In this document: positions 33,331-45,005 of the stretch, in pieces
Numbering within the stretch: the first letter of the stretch is position 1
How the letters are laid out: every line of letters starts with the position of its first letter
DNA from: Linanthus parryae
Lineage: Eukaryota; Streptophyta; Magnoliopsida; Ericales; Polemoniaceae
Length of the DNA stretch: 64,000 bases
Assembly: GCA_023055425.1 (NCBI GenBank)
Contig: JALGPY010000008.1
Coordinates: forward strand, 19,379,359 to 19,443,358
Reading direction: 5' to 3'
Position numbers and translations under genes: made by a program
The notes under the pieces: model-generated
The model's input: only the letters and a program-made list of their open reading frames with translations
The model's database searches: none
Told to the model about the DNA's origin: nothing

Positions 33331-34080
33331 CTCAATACTATGAAGTTACTGGACACCTGAAATGCTCACTCTTAGGTGGAGCTGCGCAGAAAAAGTGATA
33401 GACTTAGACATATACAGAATTGTAAGCAATTCAGATCACTGTTTCATATTGCAGTAAAGCAATAGACTCTCTTACCCCCAAAAAATACTCTTTATATTGA
33501 AAGACAGCTAAATAAATTTTTGACTCCTGTAAACATCAAACTAAAAATCACAAAATTTGAAAAGTTGTCATTTAGCAATGCCAAAGAAGTTAACACATGC
33601 CCTGTGTAAGTGACTAAAATAATTTAAACAGCGGAGTGTCAAAGTAAAGTCAAGAAAGACCGAGTAACCTCACAAAAAGCAGGACGCCGCAAAATGGGAG
33701 AAACTGCATTCCAATCCGATAACTGTGTACTCAATTAAACTGAATATTATTACTCCATTTTTCTTCCAACAGTGTAAGATTGAACAGATGAGATCAAATG
33801 AATTCAGCCAAAACATTTCCAATTATATCTTATTCTCCTATTCATAAAAAATTAAGCTCTATGTTCCGGTAAGGAAATACCCAAACACAAAAATAGGGGT
33901 TTTCATTTCCAGTTCATTTTAAACAGAACCCAGGTCTACGAAGAGTGGAAAGAAATGAACCACAAGTTTATTATAAGAAGTTCAAACTAAATATTTCTAA
34001 ATTACAGTAAAAAAAAAGTGACATACAGTTTGGTTCCTTGTAGAGCTTTTCCATAATACCCCACAAAACCTGTCTTTGGG

Positions 34081-36174
34081 TCACCAGTAATCTCCACAAG
34101 AACAACTCCCATCTCTAAAACGATGGAATCTACTGGCATCCCTTACAATGATTTCTCGCCTGGTAACCAGAGATATCAACTTAATCTCATTGTGGCAGTT
34201 GTCGCACACCCGATGACTCTGCACAAGTTGCAATTTAGTTGGAGCAGAAGAGTTGATAAGCCCAAAAGCAATTGCTAGTTTCTCGCTGTGATACATCTGC
34301 ATTCTCTCTTCTTTTTCATCCACGTCAGGAAGCAAACACTTCTCTCCAGAAACATAACCATGCTTCGATATCTCCAACATCAACTCATCTATTTTCTTGT
34401 AAATCTCTTTCGTCTGGGCGTGATTCTTATCCCCAGAGAGGAAAACATGTGATTGTTTCTTGATGTCGATCCACGTGCAGGCAGGAAGCATTCTCAAACC
34501 CCGCCTTTTTAATGTTCGGACAACACCAGCAGCTTCCTCCAACTTACCAGACTTGTAGTATATGTTCAAAAGCAAAACATAGTTACTGAGCTTTTCAGGT
34601 TCCATACCATAGATCTTTTCAGCTGCCAATTTTCCTAGCACCAAATCGTTATGGACCCTGCAAGCTCTAAGCAACGCAGCCCACATATTGACCGTCGGGC
34701 GAAATGGGGCGTTGTTTATGAAAGCAACAGCTTCATCTAAAAGTCCCTCTCTGCCTAATAAATCCACCATACATGCATAGTGCATTGCTCTGGGCTTGAC
34801 ACTGTGATCCTTGCTCATGGATTCAAAGATATCCCAACCATGATCCGACAAGCCTGAATAGCTGCAAGCAGATAAAACAGCTAGGAAAGTAATATGGTTA
34901 GGGACCATTCGCTCTCGAAGCATTCGTTCAAATAACTCAACTGCCTCAACTCCTCGACCATGGTTACCATACCCAGCAATCAACGCATTCCAAGATACAA
35001 CGTTCTTTTGAGGCATTTTCTCAAACACGTTCCTCGCGTCTTCTATCCTTCCCCACTTGCTGTAAAAGTCCACAAGTGCTGTATTCGCGACTATATCGGT
35101 CCCAAAACCATGACGCACAAGACCGGCATGTGCTTGTTTCGCATGCTCTAGGGAAGCTAATCTGGCACACACTCTTACAATCATTGAGAAAGTGAAATGA
35201 TCCATCTTAGCGCCCGCATCTTGCATCTCATAATACATACTCAAAGCTTCCTCGCTGTAGCCATGAAGAGCATACCCTGCAATGATAGAGTTCCAACCCA
35301 CGGTAGTTTTCTCCGGCATCACGTCGAAAACACACTGCGCGTCTTCAATACTACCACACTTGCTATACATGTCGATCAAAGCACAAGAAATAAATATGTT
35401 TTCGCTTAAACCCATCTTCAAAGCGCATGAATGCAACTGTCTCCCAGGGTAAACTAGTTCCAGCCCGGCCGATGCTCGAATCATCGTAGCTAATGTGCGA
35501 GAACCAGCCTCCGAATGCTCTTCCCACATCGCAAGGAACAACTGAAAAGCCTCCTTGTACTCTCCACTGTCCACTAGTCCCCCTATTATCGTGTTCCAGG
35601 AAACCATATTCCTCTGAGGCATATCATCGAACAGCTTCCGTGCATCGATCATCATCCCACATTTCACATGCATCAACAACACCCTATTCATCATATACTG
35701 ATCTGGCTCAAACCCACTATTCAACATATGACCGAAAACCCTCTTAACCCCTCTAATCGACTTCAAACTAATACAGGCATTCACTAGTGCATCATAGGTG
35801 CCACCATTCAACTCAAAATCACACTCACATTCCAAGATTTCGAACAATTCGAGCGCTTCCTGGTACCTCTTGTGCAGAACTAGCTTCTCTATCTGAGGAC
35901 ACAGTCCTGGACCAGGATTGCTCACCTGGGGTGATTCAAATTGGGTTTCTTTCTCTATATTATCTAAGTTAATCTTCGTTGGAGGTCTTGGCACAGGTCT
36001 TGGCTTTAGACCTTGCTCAACGGAAGAACACTTGATTCTTGAAATTGGGTTTGTTAATTTACTGCCATCAAAACAATACCCAGAAAACAGATTCTTCTTC
36101 TCTGCAAAGGGGTTGCAACTAGTCTTGATTTTATCAAGCGACAGGGTTTGAAAACGGGAAAGAGGGACTTCCAT
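34081..36174 (-). CDS. EMB3141: DYW-class pentatricopeptide repeat protein (At5g50390 type)
   Basis: An intronless 697-codon frame. PLS-class PPR proteins bind organelle RNA with their repeats; the DYW domain is a zinc-dependent cytidine deaminase that edits C to U. The first ~70 residues are Ser/Arg-rich and poor in acidic residues, a likely chloroplast transit peptide. Tandem PPR motifs run over residues ~120-520 (for example NTIIGGLVDSGEYKEAFQLF, SIIAGYALHGYSEEALSMYY, ALIAGYGNHGRGVEAVELFE). E and E+ segments follow. The DYW domain has all expected residues: HSEKLAIAFGL, CDNCH and HRFRDGSCSCGDYW. The PG box reads LPACTWIDI, with Ala in place of the usual Gly; I recall the same in At5g50390. 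From memory that locus is EMB3141, adjacent to EXO70F1 in Arabidopsis. The start is the first ATG, MEVPLSRFQ, matching that protein's start. No damage is seen. Confidence 0.92.
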   Translation of the reverse strand: MEVPLSRFQTLSLDKIKTSCNPFAEKKNLFSGYCFDGSKLTNPISRIKCSSVEQGLKPRPVPRPPTKINLDNIEKETQFESPQVSNPGPGLCPQIEKLVLHKRYQEALELFEILECECDFELNGGTYDALVNACISLKSIRGVKRVFGHMLNSGFEPDQYMMNRVLLMHVKCGMMIDARKLFDDMPQRNMVSWNTIIGGLVDSGEYKEAFQLFLAMWEEHSEAGSRTLATMIRASAGLELVYPGRQLHSCALKMGLSENIFISCALIDMYSKCGSIEDAQCVFDVMPEKTTVGWNSIIAGYALHGYSEEALSMYYEMQDAGAKMDHFTFSMIVRVCARLASLEHAKQAHAGLVRHGFGTDIVANTALVDFYSKWGRIEDARNVFEKMPQKNVVSWNALIAGYGNHGRGVEAVELFERMLRERMVPNHITFLAVLSACSYSGLSDHGWDIFESMSKDHSVKPRAMHYACMVDLLGREGLLDEAVAFINNAPFRPTVNMWAALLRACRVHNDLVLGKLAAEKIYGMEPEKLSNYVLLLNIYYKSGKLEEAAGVVRTLKRRGLRMLPACTWIDIKKQSHVFLSGDKNHAQTKEIYKKIDELMLEISKHGYVSGEKCLLPDVDEKEERMQMYHSEKLAIAFGLINSSAPTKLQLVQSHRVCDNCHNEIKLISLVTRREIIVRDASRFHRFRDGSCSCGDYW

Positions 36175-36560
36175 TTTTCAGTTGCAAAATACAGAAATGA
36201 CGATTAACTGGAGAAGAAGAAGAGTGGGTATTTACCGATTGAAGCTCCAGATTCAAGCTGTTGAAGATTGAAGGCGATCTGGAGAGATTGCATTCGGGTT
36301 TGTTTCGTTCTTGGTCATTTTCTGAAGTCTGGATTCGGAATTGTATTTGTATGTGAAAAGGGCTGTCATTGGAGGCTCCGCCGAGGAAGTGACGGCTGAT
36401 ACCGACGGTATTTATAGGGCCGGCGGTGGTTTGTTGAGTTCGCTAACCAACTCTCAAGGTGGCTTGGACTTCTTTTTTCTCTCTTCTCTTTAGTTTCACT
36501 TTCACCCCCTCAAGTCTGCACTTGCCCTCTAAACCAAAGTTCTAAAAACCGGACCGGACG
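36175..36560 (-). other. 5' UTR and promoter of the PPR gene
   Basis: A possible UTR splice donor (GTAAATACC) lies near 36235 on the minus strand. CT-rich leader sequence follows. No other gene. Short CCGG-rich words (36545-36570) mark the border with the retroelement nest. Confidence 0.4.
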
Positions 36561-36561
36561 T

Positions 36562-37690
36562 TGAACCGGTAAGGTATTGGTTTATTGTGGATCTCATTGC
36601 GTTGTATTGTGACAATACTGGGGCGATCACACAAGTTAAGGAACTCAGGTCACAGCAGAAATCCAAGCACGTACTTAGGAGATTTCATCTCATTCGAGAA
36701 ATCATCGAAAGATGATATATGGAGATATGCAATATTCCAACGGACAATAATCTTTCAGATCCACTACAATGGTATGCATTAGGAGTAATGGCATACTTGA
36801 TTGACCCACCACGAGAATGATATATATAAATTATGTTAATGTCACAAGTGTTTCTCGTAATGACAATGTTGTTGTAGTCCTTAGACTTGAAGTCACTAGA
36901 TACTCTAGTTGTGAAATATAATGTTTTGATATTATCAAACGTTAAACCGTAACTGGGTAATTATAAAGATGGGCACAACGATTGTCGGATCATTGACTAT
37001 TTCTATTAGTTGAGTGGCATAGATGTTTTGCTAGACACCGCTATATGTTTGTAATTGTTAATACCAACTAAGTAGAAACCTACGGGGTCACACACCTTAG
37101 GGATTAAACTGGATGTGGATATTAATTAGTTGAACTAATTAATTAAAAGAATCAAAACGCAGCCACATGCAAAGTTAGTTGGACTAATTTGCAAAGTGGA
37201 CTAATCCGTGTATGGACATGATTAGTATCGGGGCAAGTTTGTAGTTAATAAGGAGTTATTAGCTATAAAGGCCAACCCTAGCTTATTATCTCTCGTGATA
37301 TATCATTGAGAGAAATAAGATAGCAAGGATAGAGGCCCAACAAGGAGCCGCCCCCTTTGACGTCGGCCTCCCTACCCGTCGACCCTCACCAAGTGGTTCG
37401 GCCACTTGGTTGCTCCCTTTGCGTGATCCTTTCGCCTCCCTCTTCGACGTAGCTAGCACAAGACGTGAAGGGGATTCCAGCTTGCAATCTAGGTGTGGAT
37501 ACCGGTAGAGATGTGGACATAATTCGACGCTGTGATCACAAAAACAAACAAGTACGCAATTGTCTCCCTTTATCACGTTATGATAGCTTGTCTGCGATCC
37601 GTGTAGGGATTTGATCAAGAATTAATTTTGCATTTCCGTTGCGTAACTTGCATCAAAACTCTTTAGTGAGTGCTCCTACCCTTTTCAAAA
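36562..37690 (+). mobile_element. Ty1/copia relic: RNase H tail plus LTR-like sequence
   Basis: At 36585-36780 the plus strand encodes the end of a copia RNase H domain: a CDNTGAITQVKE-like block, then QQKSKHVLRRFHLIREII. The equivalent of the conserved terminal NLSDPLT region is frameshifted. The following 850 bases read like an LTR and its leader, ending near TTTCCGTTGCGTAACTTGC (37633). No matching 5' half is present, so it is a truncated relic. Confidence 0.65.
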
Positions 37691-40283
37691 ATTTGCCTAA
37701 TATAGCCCTTACCCTTTTCAAAAAAAAAATTTAGCCAAAAATAGTATTAGTATATTCTATTTTCTAACGGCATAAAATTTTTGAAATCTCTCTGATCATT
37801 GCAAATATTTTGAGAATCAGAGAGATACTAGTTTCCTTTTGAAACTCAAACTCTTTCAATATTTATCATATTCTCTTCTCATTCACTCCGTATCATTCCA
37901 CCTCTCTCTATTCTTCTTCCAAACCCTAATGAGCACAAGAAGAGACTCAGATAGAATCAAGATGGTTGGAGGTTTGAAACCTGTCTCAGAGAAGAAAAGA
38001 AAAGCAGCAGTGGAAGAGGTTCAAGAAGTCAGTGGAGACTCTAGCTCCAGAACTCCCAGTGCAGAGGCAGTCCAAGATCCTCCTCCACCAAAGAAGAAGG
38101 TCAAGAAAGCTACAACCTCCTCTTCAGAAAAGCAAAAGAAGCAGAAGGCTGTTACAGAGAAGAAACCAGAAACAGAGCCTACCAGTTCAAAGAAGGTGAA
38201 GAAGAAAGCAACTCAGGCAGAAAAGGGAAAGTGACAGAAGCACAACCAGAACGACAATTGGAGAAGGCATTGCGGATCTACTCACAGGCCTCAACAAAGA
38301 AAACAACACCAGTTGAGACATCGTTTGTCTCAAACATATCTAAAGGTCAGTGGTTAGATTGTTTTGCTTCAAGATCTATTGGTTTCTGCAGTTTGGTTAA
38401 TAAGTATGTGTTGGAACACATGAAAATTATGTGCATCTCTATGTTGAAGAAGAGTTCTTTGTGGTGTATGCTGAATCCTAGAGAAATAGCCTACCCTAGA
38501 CTCACAGACTCTTCTACCTGAACCTAACCCAAGTTAAGAGAATTTCACACTTGGTGATCAAATCTAAAGTTGCTGGGATAATAATTGAACTGGATCACTC
38601 TGAGTTTGCCAATGTGTTAGGGTGTCCAAAGAGATATGATACTAGCAACCATCCACCAAAGTCAGAAACTTTGAAGCTAGCCAAAGCAGAATTCTTTCTT
38701 CCAAACATCTCAACCTCAGCCAAACAATAATTTAATTGCGAAAAATAAAGTCGCATAAATTATAGTATTTTACTGACAAGAAATACTCGTAAGATTTTAG
38801 AAGATATTAAGTTAGTATTCGTAGGTGAATACGCGACGTTTTATTTATCTTTACTATTTGACCTTTCACGCGTGTACGACCACCGCGAAGTTAGTGTGTC
38901 AACCACACCTTATAACTCCTCATAACTTCATCTTCTACTTCTTCTTATCTCCTTCGGTGATTTTTCTCACCGCCAAAACAATCACCATCACCGCCTCCAA
39001 CATCATCATTCACCCTCCTTTTGTCTTCCTATAAAATGAGTCATCAGCTCAATTATTTACCTCAATCATCAACCTTCACTTCATCTTCATCTCTTCACCT
39101 TCATCATCTTCTCCACCTTCTTCCCGCAGCCGACCACACCACCGAGAGCGCCACCACCACCACCCAACACCAACTCCTCTCTAACTCCCTGTTCTCCCTC
39201 TCTCTGTCTCACTCTCCCTACTCTGTTCAGAAACAGAGCAACAGCAGCAACAACCAGCAGCAGCTACGCTGCCACCACCGCCGCCGTTGCTGCCGTCGGG
39301 AAGAAACCCGAAGCCCCCACCATCTCATCTTCACCTCTGCTGCTCTCTCTCTCTCTGCTACCATCTAATTCAGACCAAGAAGGAGTTGAGAGCAGCATCA
39401 GCAACGCCCAAAAAGCAGAGCACCGAAGCAACCACCGTCGGCCACCATTGTTGCCGACGGGGAGCTTGGCCCAAGCAACCCGACAACTCCCACCTATCAA
39501 AACCACCACCAAACAACTCCTAGAGCTCCCAGGAGACGAACCCAAGTCCTAACCGAAGCTAGGAGGTCCTCCATCACCGGCGACGAAGAGCACTGCGCGA
39601 CTCACCGTCGGCAAACCCGGAAAGCTTCGTTTCTTGACCGATTCCGGCCATTCTTGGCCTAGGTATGCTCTAAATCTCGCCGTGATTCCATTTAAACAAT
39701 CAAAATCGTATCTCGTATGCTTGATTCCATGTTTAGCTTGCTAAATTTGATGATTATGTAAAAGGGGGTTAAAGTGTCTTTTCCCCAAAATGTTTATAGC
39801 ATGACAACTATATTAAGGGGGTAACTGTTTGTAATTGTGAGAACGTAGTGGGTAGTATTGGATGTTAAATAAACTGCCATGTGAGTAGGATGGGGGTTCC
39901 TGCTGTCTTTTGACATAACTTGTGGGGTTATAAGTGTAGTTTATATAAACTTTATATTATTGGCGGAAAATAGAAATAATATTTTTGGACTAAAAATATT
40001 TTATTAAAATAATAGTTTTCGTCCCGGTTACAAAAATGTGATTCGGGCATTGAAATAATATACGGATCGCTCGTTAAAAATTAAACGAGTAATATTTTAT
40101 TAAAAACTAAACAAACATTGCGTTTAATTGTTTAACTTTAAAATTGATTGTTTAAATATTTATAAAAAATGACTTTTCGAGCTTATAAATATCGTTACGT
40201 CATTGCAAGTATTTTGAAGTGATTTTTCATAAAAATCCAATATCGTATAGTTGATAATATTAATATTTACTTTATGTAAAAAT

Positions 40284-43195
40284 TGCAACAACCCCCTTAT
40301 CCGGCTCGGACAAGACCGGGAGGGCGATGCTAAAAGTAACGGCGGAAATCACAAGCATACATCCCAACTTAATTATTACATAACATTAAGCATCCAAAAA
40401 GTCATTAGACATTACATAAGTCTTTCCAAAATTCTACATAAGGTGAGCTAGCCAACTACATCACTACTCGTGCTGAAAACCGTCTACGTGAGTCCCGTAC
40501 CCTGCTATGCCATAGTCCTCAGCTCCTAAGCCTGCGGTGGGAAGGAAACAGGAACCGCAGTTTCAAAGTCAGTACAAAAGACTGAGTAAGCGACACCCAA
40601 GCATGTAAAACAGATGAAGAATGAATATCTTTTCTTTTGCAATAACTCAGAACAGGAAATGAATAACAGGAATAAAATAACTTCTATGAAACAAGGCTCA
40701 ACTGAAACTTCTCTTCTTTACTGAACTTCTTTCTTTTATAATATCCAAAACTCAAAAAAAAATGTTGTATTATTAATCTGTGTTGACACGGGGAAGATCC
40801 ACTATACTATCACTAGCAGCCATGACCTTAAGTGCCGGCACCCCCCTAAGACTCCTCGCGGCCAGAGAGGTGAGTACATGGAGCGACCCGGCAGGTTGTG
40901 ACCGGGTTAAAATAAGCGGGTCGAGAGGACGAAGCCGACACGACCAATCTAGATAAAAGAAATCACAACGATCCCCGCACAACTCTTTTCACTTTAATTA
41001 ATTATGCATTAATGTTATTCATGTGACAGTAGTAGACAAATCAACTTCTGAAAATATAAGAACGTCATAATTTAACATGAAAATAAACAACAAATATTTT
41101 GAGACGAATATAAAAGTTAAAACGAGACACGAAAGGAACTAGGCTCGCAAGACTTGGCATGTTCACTTACCTTAATTTCCGTAGCAAAAGCACGTCCTAG
41201 CAGTGGCTCGGGCCTACAAAGACGTCACCTACAAATCGTGTCTTTTACGTCAACAAGTATCCACATAAAATGCTATAAATCCTAAAAGAGTGTTTATATC
41301 AACTTAAACCCCACTATTTATATTTCTATCGTTTTATTACCCACTTATAATTTCCTAGAAATAAAACAACTCATCTATTTTTAAACAACTATTATTATTA
41401 TTATTACTATTATTATTAATTAAAAGTGATTAATTAGATTAATAAAATTATGAGCTAAAGAAATATACTTAAGAATTTAATTTGAATTATAATGACAAAG
41501 TGATTCTCGACTATTATGTTTTTAAGTAATACTACACATGACACTATAATATTTAGGAAGTCTAATTTCACAAGTTTAATAACCAATTTTTGTAGACTAA
41601 GTGATTAAACAATATTTAATAAAAACTCTTTACAAAAACGTGTCTATTTTAGTTTCAAACAACTTGTTTACTATTTCTTTAACCGAATAAATTTTCCGAG
41701 ACAAAAGCTACTATTTTTAGATATCATCTTTAAACCCACAATTATTATTAATTAATATTTTTATTTTTAGCTAAAAGTGAAATTTTAATTATATAAACTC
41801 TAATTTGTAATAAAAATCAACAAAAACATAGTTTATATCAAAACAGTTATATTAAAAGACTCTAGTCACCCTATAGTTTCTGAAAATATCAAACAGTCCC
41901 CCTTTATCATGTTATAATATTTCTGAAAACTACACTTTGACCCCCTTTTTCAAGAACAACTCATTTTAGCTCTTCTAATCTTGAATCTAGCTACCAAGTT
42001 TGGATTTTGATTATGTATAACGACTAAGCAGAGGGTATAGCACATACCTAGGGCAAAAATGGCCGGAAATCGTTGAGATACGCGTCGGGTCGAGGTCTCG
42101 AATCGGAGTCGCCGGACTTTGAAGTTCACCCGCCGGAAATAATGGCTTCTTGGCCGGTTCTGAGCCTTCTGCTGTCCTAATCGGGGCCTTAGGAGTCTAG
42201 TGGTAGTACTCGTGGTCGCTGCGTGTGCTTTGGCGGAGCTTCGGCCAAGTGGGTCGCCGGAATCGATGGTGGCGGCGGCGGCAGTGATGGCTTTCGCTGC
42301 TGCTGCTATCCTCCGATGCCTCTGACCTCTCCTGGTCCAGTAAAATGGGCGGAGAGGCTGAGGGAGTGGGACGAAGAGGAGGGAGAAGGAGGCGGTGTAA
42401 TGGGTCTTCACCGGTGGTTGTCCCGACGGGAACACGACGGGGGTGGTGGCTCTGCTTCTCTCTGCTAGCAGCTGCTGCAGTGGTCTTCGAACAGAAAGGA
42501 GGTGAGAGTGAGAGGAAACAGAGGTCGAGAGGGTCGTGGGTCTGCTGGGTGGTGCTTGCTGCCGGAAATAATGGCGGCAGTGGTGGAGGGTGGCTGCTGC
42601 CTCTCTTCCTCCGCTGCTGCTGTTGGCTCTCTGGTGGCAGATAGGTGGAGAGGGAGAGAGAGAGAGAGCTGAGTGGTGGTGGTGGGTTTTTGCCGAACAA
42701 AACAACAATGGTGGTGATGATGATGTTGACGGTGATGAAGGTGGTGGTGGTAGCTGCTGGTGTTGTGTGGAGGTAGGGCTGCTGGTGAAGCTCTTATATA
42801 GAGCTGGTTACTTGGTGGCCAAGGAGTGGAGGGCGGTGGTGAAGCCTCCCGAAGTTTGGGGCGGTTACGGGTTGGAGGCGGTGATGAAGCTTTGCCGTGA
42901 AGAAAAGAGTTGGTGAAGATGTGAGAGAGGGAGGAGTTATAGTGTGTGGGTGAAGTACTAGTGGTCTTAGTGATTGGGTGTGGCAACCACACCTAGTCTC
43001 GCGGTGGTCGGGTACGCGTTTAAAATTATAATTTTAACTAAATCTACGAAACGTTATCGTATTATTTCACGATTGTTAATTTAATAACTATTCTAAAATA
43101 TTAACACTCAAAATCTATTAAAACATTATTTTTCAATAAATTATTATGCTATTATAATGACTATTTTACCCCTACTAATTAAACGGGGTATTACA
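40284..43195 (-). repeat. 3' LTR of the Tekay element
   Basis: 2912 bp; on the minus strand it begins TGTAATACCCCG and ends GTTGTTGCA. A TATA box (TATATAA) is at 42794-42800. The transcribed leader is CT/CAC-rich and contains long open frames (up to 252 codons) that are low-complexity Ser/Pro/His-rich and probably not genes. Confidence 0.93.
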
Positions 43196-43210
43196 TCCTT
43201 CCCCCCTTAA
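43196..43210 (-). promoter_or_regulatory. Polypurine tract of the Tekay element
   Basis: On the minus strand TTAAGGGGGGAAGGA directly abuts the 3' LTR start (TGTAATACC). It is the primer site for plus-strand DNA synthesis. Confidence 0.85.
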
Positions 43211-43550
43211 ACAAAGCTTCGTCCTCGAAGCTAAAATCAGGCAACTACTCATGATACTCAATCAATCCAACAAACAACTATCTAACAGAATTACTATCGC
43301 ACGGCTGGCAAGTAATTTCACGTAACAAATAATAGCAAGTAGCAAGTAGCCATTTTAAGCTATACGTAGTGCAACACGTAACACCAAATTAGGTCGTGGT
43401 CACATCTAATTAAGTGGTCTTAGTCTCATTCAGGTTCTAAGTCTCAAGGTCAAACGTATCTCAAAGGTATTCAAACATATCTTAAAGGTATTCAGACCTA
43501 TCTCAAAGGTGCTTAAGACGTGAAAATAGCAAACTAAGACGTAATGATAT

Positions 43551-45005
43551 TTAAACGAAGGGTTGCGTCCTCTCCCCCTTAGAGAGTGACGTCCCCGAAA
43601 CTCCACGTACCTCATCAAATAAGTGCGGGTACTTCTTTCTCATCTCTTCTTCAGCCTCCCAAGTTGCTTCTTCCGTTTGGTGGTTGGTCCAGAGGACTTT
43701 GACTAGTTTGACACTTTTGGTTCTCGTATCCCTTGTCTTTGTATCCAGTATCTTGACAGGTTGTTCCTCGTAGTTCAGCGACGGGTCGAAATCCACTGGT
43801 TCCGGATCCAACACATGGGACGGATCTGACACATACTTCTTTATCTGGGACACGTGAAAAACATTGTGTACTTTCCCCAAATTCGATGGTAGGTCCAGTC
43901 GGTACGCAACTTCCCCTATTTTCTCAATAACATCGTATGGGCCAATAAATTTAGGACTTAACTTTCCTTTCAGGTTGAACCTGGTTACCCCTTTAGTAGG
44001 TGAGACTCGCAGAAACGCCTTTTCTCCTACTTGGAACTCCAGAGGCCTTCTCTTTTGATCCGCGTATGACTTCTATCTGTCTTGGGCTGCTTTCATTCTT
44101 TGTTGGATAAGTCGTACTTGGTTTGTCATATCTTCGATCATTTGCGGGCCAATGACCACCGTCTCGCTGATGTCACTCCAACACAGTGGTGACCGACACT
44201 TCCTTCCATACAGGGCTTCGTACGGTGCCATCCCGATGCTGGCATGATAACTATTGTTGTAAGAAAACTCTATTAACGGCAGTTTATCGACCCATGACCC
44301 TTGGAAATCCATGACACAGGCTCTTAACATATCCTCCAGCGTCTGAATAGTTCTCTCCGTCTGACCGTCTGTGGCTGGGTGGAACTCAGTACTGAACTTC
44401 AGCTGAGTTCCCAGTGCGTCTTGAAGCGCCTTCCAAAAGTGAGAAAGGAAGTTAGGGTCTCTGTCCGAGATGATCGAACTCGGAACCCCATGATATCTCA
44501 CGATGTCTCTGACGTATGCATCTGCCCTTTGCTCCATGTTCCACGTGTCTTTCATTGGAATAAATCTCGCCGTCTTTGTTAATCGGTCAACGACTACCCA
44601 TATCTGGTTGAGTCCATTCTTCGACGTAGGCAATGCGGTGACGAAATCCATTGATACAGAGTCCCATTTCCAGAATGGGACATCTAACGGTTGGAGTAGA
44701 CCTCCCGTTCTCTTGTGCTCGAATTTCACTTTCTGGCATGTTAGGCATCTGGCCACGAACTCGGCTACCTCCTTCTTCATATTGGGCCACCAGAACGTCT
44801 TCTTCAGATCTTTGTAAAGCTTATCGCCTCCAGGGTGGACGGAGTATGGAGTGTTGTGTGCCTCCTGCATCAGCCTCTTCTTAACCTCCGAACATTTCTG
44901 TGGCACGCACCATCTTCCCTTGTAGAGGATGCTCCCATCTTCGTGAATCTGGAATTCCTTGGCCTCTCCTGCTGCAATCTTCTTCTTGATCCTCTCGAGC
45001 TTCAC
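43551..45005 (-). pseudogene. Tekay integrase with C-terminal chromodomain (one internal TAG)
   Basis: The frame opens at 45005, after a frameshift from the RNase H frame, and runs to a TAG at 44073-44075. The same frame then continues to the stop at 43551. The H2C2 zinc-binding region is present (HPGGDKLYKDLKKTFWWPNM, CLTCQK). The catalytic core has D (SMDFV), D (ISDRDPNF) and E in the expected order (FHPATDGQTERTIQ). After the TAG comes the GPYDVIEKIGEVAYRL segment, then VHNVFHVSQIKKYV, then a chromodomain-like block (LVKVLWTNHQTEEATWE), which marks chromoviruses. The TAG replaces a codon that is normally CAG in this context. Confidence 0.88.

Larger units (their letters stand above)
28795..33640. 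repeat. Old direct duplication: copy A 28795-29835, copy B 31085-33640
   Basis: Copy A and copy B share long collinear stretches in the same orientation. Examples are AAAATATGAACCCTTCGA (28827, 31108), GAGCTATATACTACATAG (29074, 31429), AATATTCCAATAATGA (29198, 31540), CCTAACTCAATGAATCAATA (29584, 31919) and GCAGTAAAGCAATAG (29715, 33461). Identity looks like 75-85% by eye. Copy B is longer because a LINE fragment (31985-33330) is inserted in it. Copy A ends shortly before the Tourist element at 30171. Both lie in the inferred 3' UTR intron of the PPR gene. No coding sequence is seen in the duplicated unit. Confidence 0.82.

Noticed and set aside
42223..42992. Long overlapping frames on both strands in the Tekay LTR (for example 252 and 175 codons on minus, 108 on plus), repeated at 50318-51360
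   Set aside because: Low-complexity Ser/Pro/His or Gly-rich translations of the CT/CAC-rich LTR leader, open on both strands; no domain and no reason to call genes.
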